Positions 57,945 to 64,000 of a stretch of 64,000 nt of DNA are shown in pieces (the first letter of the stretch is position 1; each line of letters starts with the position of its first letter). The notes under the pieces are model-generated. The model was given only the letters and a program-made list of their open reading frames with translations, was not told the origin of the DNA and ran no database searches. The translations under genes and the position numbers were made by a program. This stretch comes from Turritopsis dohrnii (lineage: Eukaryota > Cnidaria > Hydrozoa > Anthoathecata > Oceaniidae), in the NCBI GenBank assembly GCA_027922465.2, contig BQMF02000179.1, forward strand, positions 372,001-436,000, written 5' to 3'.

Positions 57945-60000
57945 ATCAAACTACAGCTTATGCGATTATTTGTGATGGTGACCAAGGAACCTATGACTAC
58001 CCTCTTTGTTATATACACAACTTATACACAGCATTATTCAACATATATACAACAATAAGCATTCCAGGCCTAAAGATTGCTGATCAGTTGCTGAGCTGAA
58101 GAATAATAATTCTCAACCAGTTACAATTTGAGAAACTCTGAGTTTTTATTATCTTCAGCATCTCATCGTACACCCACACCTGGACGACTCAACCCAAAAA
58201 CCTGCGCATGGTGTTTGCTTCATGACACAGTGTTGTAACAACCAAGGTCTGACAGTAGTAATGTTGATGAAAAAATGTCCATTCTTTTATAGTAGTGTGT
58301 TACTTAAGCATTTATCGAAAATATATGTCCCGTCTTTAAAACCTTTGAGTACGTTTTAGTTGTTTAATTAAATCATCAAGTATAAAGTTTAGGGAAATCG
58401 TTACGTAGAGACTACAACCTGGTACTACAACTTTGTTTAACAATTTTATGATGTGCTGTCTGTGCTTTTTGCTTATGAAAAAAAAAAACGTGTAATGAAC
58501 ACGTGACTATCAGGGTGACGTCATGTATTTGACAATCAATGAAATTGTGTATGAGGTGAATGAACGAGTGTCAAAAATTACATAAGACCACAATCACCTA
58601 TCAGTCTAAGTATGTGCAAGTTCTCTGCCTTAAAATCTGAGGTATGTATTTCTAGTGGAGGCCCACATCAGTGAGTTCACTGGAATATTAGCCTCGGTAA
58701 GATAAATTAAAGAAAGGAATTTCAAAGTATGAAAAAAGAGTCGAAGGGTATATTGTGTGTGAAGTAGTGAAGTAGTAGGTCGAAGGGTATATTGCATGTG
58801 AAGTAGTAGGTAGAAGGGTATATTGCATAAGTAGTAGGTCGTCGAATATCCTGACATTTAACGTGAACAAGTTTTATTTACACAGTCAGTGAATCGAATG
58901 ACAAATCAAAAGATTCTTTACCAAATCTTATACCCCTCATACTTCGATTGTCTCGTTTTTTTTCAAACGGTTCTTCTTTTCTTCAAAATCATAAAGAAAC
59001 AGTATTCCAGCGTTGCTATGAGCAACGAAATTCCTGTATTGAGTTTCTGCTGATTCACAGTATAAAAATTGCTGAGTTGGCAATATGAAAATAATTAAGC
59101 AAAAATTGTGTGAATAAAAATGCGAGAGGAAATGAAAACAGCGTATTGTTGTTTTTTAATGATCGTAGGAGGCGTTACTGACGAACTGTTGATTGAGTGA
59201 TCCAGGATCAGTATTTCGCAAGCATAAAAACAAAGACTGAAACACTAGTTTTTATAGCTAGTTGGGAAAATATAGACTTATGCGGACAAGAGTTTCTCTA
59301 CATATGTTGATGATATTTTAATCATTACAGAGTGAAGAACTTATGCTTAAAAGTCTTTCACTTTCTTCGTTTTGTTCGACAAATCTAAAATGTATACGCC
59401 ATCATCAGTGTATCGGCTATAGGGGACGACGATGTATGACGTAAAGTTTCACCCTTACAAATTTTTCGCTACAGTCCATCCTTCAAATAAGACGACTTTT
59501 TATAAACCAATCACTTTATCATTACATCATATATCGTTCGTCAAGTTTCAATTTGAGAAACGCAGCCATAACAGTTTGTTATTTTCCCCTACATACAGTA
59601 TAGTAGCTTGCTTATTGATTCTGTCTTAAATGAATGCTGAGCGCTGTTTAATCGAACAATCAGTGTAGCATTGATTTATATTTGTAGCAAGCGGTCATTT
59701 GTTTGATTTATTTATTCATTTATTTATATTATAATTACTTGTCGGCGACCGTGAGAAAGGATGTTGTCGTTACGTAATGACATTTTTGGCCACATTATTC
59801 AAACTGTCTCGAAATTAATCTTGATTAGCTGCAGAAATGGATTTTTAATGGTTGGTGATGATTTTAATGAGAGAATATAAGATGTGCAACATTTTTATAA
59901 ACCGCTTAATGAAATGGTCATTTGATTATAGTTTTTTTGGTGTTAGCGAGTTTCTTTTTTAGAGGTGTAACAAGATTTTAGTAGTTACGTTTCATGGACA
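57945..60000. other. Intergenic with a short tandem repeat
   Basis: Apart from a degenerate tandem repeat at 58738-58852 (three to four copies of GAAGGGTATATTGCATGTGA plus AGTAGTAGGTCG), no gene or transposon end was recognised. Confidence 0.4.
58738..58852. repeat. Degenerate ~35-bp tandem repeat
   Basis: Three to four imperfect copies of a unit built from TCGAAGGGTATATTG and GAAGTAGTAGG. Confidence 0.7.
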
Positions 60001-60007
60001 GAACTTG

Positions 60008-60093
60008 AAACGAAACGAAAAGAAATTCACACGAAACGAAAAGAAATTCACACGAAACAAAAAGAAATTCACACGAAACGAAAAGAAATCGAC
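60008..60093. repeat. 21-bp tandem repeat in the GPCR leader
   Basis: Four copies of ACGAAACGAAAAGAAATTCAC (one with A for G, last one diverging) end about 40 bp before the class A-like GPCR start codon, so they probably lie in its 5' UTR or promoter. Confidence 0.9.
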
Positions 60094-60131
60094 ACTGATA
60101 ACAAAATAACAAACAAACAAAATAAACAAAG

Positions 60132-61091
60132 ATGAAAAGCGGCAGTGATTGTATCGAAAGTATCTGTGCTTGTGTGGTAGATGACATAGGCTTCAATGAA
60201 AGGGTGCTGTTCGCTTTGATGTTCAGCGTTGCATTCGTATTGTCAACTGTATTAAACCTGATTGTTATAATCACAAGCTACCGTATTAAAAGCATAGACG
60301 ATATACCTCATAAATTCACTATCTCACTCTCACTAAACTCGATATTAATCTCTGTGAGTGTCGTGTACAGAGCGTTAAAAGTCGTGGCTGATGATGGCGA
60401 CCCCAGGTTGATATTCCTTTCAGAAATAATGATTCTCCTGTCTATATTAGTGTATATCACCACATTAATGTTGTCGATTTTGGATCGGTACGCAAAACTG
60501 GACAAGTTACATCGTTACAGAGAATACATGTCCACTTTGAAGGTGACCACTGCTTTGGGATTTCCCTGGCTGTTCGCTGTCGTGCTCGTCATCGCTGCTA
60601 TCTGTAGGCATGTCGCCGTATTAGAACTAAACTATATCCTACTGTCCTCAATTCTTATTTCCACAACCTTTTTGCTTCTGTCAGCATGTTTATTGACCAA
60701 AAAATGGAAAACACGTCAGAAGAAAATCAACCACACAATATTGACACAGAGACAACGCTTGTCAATCATAAAAAGAAATAAAGGTGAACAAAGACGAAAG
60801 TTCTTAACCGTTGCTGTAGTAATGCTGTTATCTATTCCATTCCTGTTTTACAAGTTATGGTGCAGTGTGACCGTTAAGATCGATGGTGCAGTATTCATCA
60901 AGCTAAAGGTGATCGAATCAATACATCTGATATTCTTGTTCGTTCCCATAGTAACTGCACTAATCGAAGCATGTTATAATGACCAAATTAAAACCCTGTT
61001 GCAAGGCTTTGTTGCTAAGAGACGCTCACGAGTTGATCCCATTGGAGAATCTCCGATTTTTCGTATTCACAAAGAAGTACGCTTCACTTAA
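60132..61091 (+). CDS. Class A-like GPCR, single exon (319 aa)
   Basis: Seven hydrophobic helices: TM1 near 25-50 (FVLSTVLNLIVIITSY, with the conserved Asn), TM2 (ISLSLNSILISVSVVY), TM3 ending in LDRYAKL (DRY at about 117), TM4 (WLFAVVLVIAAI), TM5 (LLSSILISTTFLLLSACLL), TM6 (FLTVAVVMLLSIPFLFY, with Pro) and TM7 (IHLIFLFVPIVTALIEACYN). The DRY motif and helix pattern support a rhodopsin-family receptor. Oddities: TM2 has Asn where the sodium-site Asp normally is, and TM7 lacks a clear NPxxY (VPIVTAL instead). The N-terminus is short and Cys-containing, suiting a peptide or small-molecule ligand; none can be assigned. Intronless, as are many cnidarian class A receptors. Confidence 0.85.
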   Translation: MKSGSDCIESICACVVDDIGFNERVLFALMFSVAFVLSTVLNLIVIITSYRIKSIDDIPHKFTISLSLNSILISVSVVYRALKVVADDGDPRLIFLSEIMILLSILVYITTLMLSILDRYAKLDKLHRYREYMSTLKVTTALGFPWLFAVVLVIAAICRHVAVLELNYILLSSILISTTFLLLSACLLTKKWKTRQKKINHTILTQRQRLSIIKRNKGEQRRKFLTVAVVMLLSIPFLFYKLWCSVTVKIDGAVFIKLKVIESIHLIFLFVPIVTALIEACYNDQIKTLLQGFVAKRRSRVDPIGESPIFRIHKEVRFT

Positions 61092-61159
61092 CTGCTTTTA
61101 TCCCATCGCTAAATTCACCGGCATTTCGAACTGTCAAAAGTACGTTCGTTTTCATTCAT

Positions 61160-63896
61160 TCATGGATCCCCAGCTGTATCCCAACTCATTGATTTTACAA
61201 CTGTTTGTCTGGAATATACTTTGGTTCTGGAATTGTTCGACACAGTAACTGACTGAAAATCAATGCATTGGATTTGTAATACATCAAAATACATTTTAGC
61301 TATAGCTTGGGCGGAAATGTATTCCCAGAATTTCAATGGCTGCTTCAGGTTCTCCTTCGGAATCTAAAAGGAGAGAAAAATTTCATTCATTATTTACATT
61401 TTCGTGCTACTTCACACTTACTTTTGTGAGTTTTTTCTGTAGAATATATTTAAAAAATAGCACCAAATAAAAACGCCCCTATGTATCCACTAGAAATTGA
61501 TGAAGCCCTGTCTTCTTTATTAAGGCTAGCATAATGCCAAGCCTTTAGATTGATCGCGTAAAAATGTATGCATTGGCTTTGGATAGGAAACAACCCAATA
61601 TATGAAAAGAGTCGTTAACTCTCCAAACTGATACATAAAAATGAAATCTAGCTAAAGTCCGATATCACGGCACACGATTGATGTAAATTCGCTAAAACTT
61701 CGTTGAACATATACAAAAAGAAACATATTAAAATTTAATATGAAATATTATGCAAAATGAAATTTGGTTTCAATAAAACATACCGATTTTAAACAAAACT
61801 GGAATTCTTCATCACACTTACAGTCGCTTATTGTATAGCCGTTTTCATTTTTAATCCCATATCCACTTTGCTGTGGAAGCACGTGTCTACAAAAGAGGTG
61901 GAAACATTAAAAAAAAAAATAGTTCAGTTTCTCATGATGCAGTGCTGATCTGACTAAAATCAACCCGAATTTCTGTTCAAAAAAAATTTATTGGAATTAT
62001 TAGAAATTAATTATTAAAAATTATTAGAAACAACTTTGACATTGAAAACGAAAGTCTTGCGTTAAAACAAAAATTCCGGGAAGGTGTATATTTGTACGGC
62101 TAAGAAATGCCACAGGAAGATGTATATTGGTACAGCTTAGAAATGTCACCACAACTATATTTTATATTTACTTTCATCAAAATGAAATGTCCATCCTGTA
62201 CTAATGAAGCGGTAATAACCTTCAAAACAAATGAGCAATTAACAAAATTCCATGCTTCTTATAATTGCGCAATTTCGGCATCAGAACGATATCTTGATAT
62301 TAGTGACAAAATGATTTATTTCGTATGGCTGATCAACTCGATTCCAGACCTTTACTAATATCCTGCTTAGTTTTAGTACTTAGTACTTGGACTTTTTAAA
62401 GTTGGTTCCTCTGGTTGTCGACCGCGAACTGTTATCCAACGAAGATCTGTATAGCGCTGATTTATTTACACCATTGTCAATTGAGACAATAACTAGTAGA
62501 GCCTTCTAGAAGTCCTTAATATTTGCTTCGTAGTTCAATAATCACAATCTGCGTGATATGATGTTGTTTTATTTGCAAGAAAAAGCTTTAAGAGGCATAT
62601 ATATAATGCAGAGTTTACGGAGTCTCTGTTTTCCTAAGAGCTCAACCAGAACACATTCATTATTTTTTTTGGTGCCCTTCTTCTTTCTTTCAGAAGTACC
62701 AACTCAGGGCTTTTTGTGTATATATTAGAGTCTAGTTTCTTCTTTGTGCAAATGCTTCACTGAATGTTAAACAGACCTTTACCGGATTTCTTCTTAGACA
62801 CCATGTTTAACACGTTTCTATGTCTTCTATTATTTCACTAATCCCATTTGTTATCACTAAGGAACATTCGTTTATTGTTTCCAATCCGCATAGGAAGTAA
62901 AAGCTATTAAAATCTTCAAAAGGAAGTTATACTTGTTGGTTAGGCCATAACATGACGGCAGAGAGAGGGCATGTCGACAATTACTTTCAACAAAATTGGT
63001 TTTAATATGTGAAGGCTGATTTCCATCCTAATTGACGAGTATTTTTTACACGTGCATCACTACTCTTCTGTGCTTAATTGTAGGGGGATCAAATAAGCTG
63101 GGGGTGGGGGTGGGAAAATTAGAAGTCTTGTATAGTTATACTTTATATAGTACAAAACAGTGTTTTGTGAGTCGATTTGTGAGAAGATATGGCAGTTTTC
63201 AATAATTAAGAAAGGGATCTTCAATACATGATTATTATGTTTGCTTAAACTTTTAATGAGTTATGATGAAATTGCAAAATGGGGGGGTTAATAATTAAAT
63301 GGGGAGGTGGATATTGCAAAAAATCTTCTTAAACAGGGGGTGAAAAATTTGAAAAATTGCAATTTGACCCTCCCCTGCAATTAAGCACAGAAGAGTAATG
63401 TCAAACAAACTTTGGCGCGTCTTGTTTTCGTCTTTGTGAAGAAGGAAGAAAATTGATTGGTCGAAAAAGTATCGCAGCGTTGTTTAAACTATTTTATTCG
63501 AGCGCCAATGACGTTCAGCAATGTTTTCACAATGCGCCGCATGCGCAGATCGCTAAAGCCATCACAAAAAATAGATTGTTTTTGAAAAATCGATGAATGG
63601 AAATAAACCCTAATCCCTAGTTTTAGATTTCTTCATGTTGTAAGTTTAATGTGTGAAAGATAAGTTCCTGAGCCCGTGTTAATTGTGATGTTGTGATGTT
63701 GTGATGTTGCGATGTTGTAATGTTGTGATGTTGCGATGTTGTGATGTTGTGATGTTGCGATGTTGTGATGTTTAAAGATCACCTTCTTACCTTGGACAAT
63801 GATCGTGTACTTTGCAACACATGTCTAAACGTTTTAAGACTCCTAGATCGTCATCTTGATCACCTGCTATGTCGCCGTCACCACACCAGTGTGTTC
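61160..63896 (-). CDS. Secreted group III phospholipase A2, 5'-incomplete (last three exons)
   Basis: Exons on the minus strand are 63791-63896, 61784-61886 and 61160-61363, phases consistent, giving about 137 codons. The first exon(s), with signal peptide, lie beyond 64000. Exon A holds the calcium-loop motif WCGDGD and the catalytic CCKVHDHC (the His-Asp pair); exon B has the second Cys-rich block SDCKCDEEFQFCLK; exon C has the aromatic segment AKMYFDVLQIQCIDF and ends soon after in a stop. This is the bee-venom-like (group III) PLA2 fold, a calcium-dependent secreted enzyme that hydrolyses the sn-2 ester of phospholipids. In cnidarians such enzymes occur both in digestion/immunity and in venom; the sequence does not decide which. 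Intron 2 (1.9 kb) contains a MITE and a tandem repeat. Confidence 0.85.
63061..63397. mobile_element. MITE in the PLA2 intron
   Basis: The ends TACTCTTCTGTGCTTAATTG and their inverse are nearly perfect for about 26 bp, with TA at both borders, in the style of Tc1/mariner-derived MITEs. The interior is G-rich on the plus strand (GGGGGTGGGGGTGGG). 337 bp, non-coding. Confidence 0.8.
63677..63774. repeat. 9-bp tandem array near the PLA2 splice donor
   Basis: About ten copies of TGATGTTGT or TGATGTTGC, ending 17 bp from the exon A donor at 63790 (reading minus). Confidence 0.95.
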
Positions 63897-64000
63897 CTAA
63901 CCATTCAAAATGGATGAATAAATGCTTAGGATCTTATGTCTAATTAAACTTGTTCATGATCGAACATTAAATAAAAAATATAATATCATGGAGTACGCGA

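Noticed and set aside
62107..62358. 83-aa plus-strand ORF within the PLA2 intron
   Set aside because: No domain, opposite strand, AT-rich chance frame.

Overview
The window looks like nuclear DNA from a non-bilaterian animal, most likely a cnidarian and perhaps a hydrozoan. It is strongly AT-rich. The genes are split by short GT-AG introns, single-exon GPCR genes are present, and TIR DNA transposons, MITEs and CR1/Jockey-type LINE remnants are dense. The species assignment is inference; the gene structures were worked out by hand from reading frames and splice sites.

Layout. 968-3469 (-): a four-exon coiled-coil gene of tropomyosin-like size (258 aa). 5.9-6.9 kb (+): debris that reads like a decayed coiled-coil gene. 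8.0-12.5 kb (+): a gene for a very large, low-complexity, probably disordered protein. 13.05-17.18 kb: a Tigger/pogo transposon carrying a decayed transposase (-) and a divergent HIRAN-like passenger ORF (+). It is interrupted by a LINE 3' fragment joined to a nearly perfect 339-bp inverted copy of the transposase. 18.4-20.2 kb: three MITE-like elements. 21.6-22.1 kb (+): a bHLH transcription factor exon. 22.35-25.71 kb (-): a complete four-exon gene for a 671-aa CUE-WWE-PARP mono-ADP-ribosyltransferase. 26.38-44.82 kb (-): a complete 39-exon NOMO gene (1164 aa), the ER BOS-complex subunit, with several transposons in its introns and a minisatellite that has copied one of its splice donors five times. 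44.9-52.2 kb: LINE remnants, a second pogo-like transposon and two MITEs. 54.08-56.88 kb (+): an intronless class C GPCR. 57.6-57.9 kb (-): an unidentified exon-like ORF. 60.13-61.09 kb (+): a single-exon class A-like GPCR. 61.16-63.90 kb (-): the last three exons of a secreted group III phospholipase A2 whose first exon(s) lie outside the window.

The host genes do not form an obvious pathway: NOMO is housekeeping ER biogenesis, PARP and bHLH are intracellular regulation, and the two GPCRs and PLA2 are cell-surface or secreted. The reconstructed coding lengths of the tropomyosin-like, PARP and NOMO genes (777, 2016 and 3495 nt) are all divisible by three with consistent intron phases, which is strong internal support for those models. 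The most unusual structures are the fold-back duplication inside the Tigger element, the amplified splice donor in NOMO, the passenger gene in Tigger, the CUE-WWE-PARP architecture and the large disordered protein.
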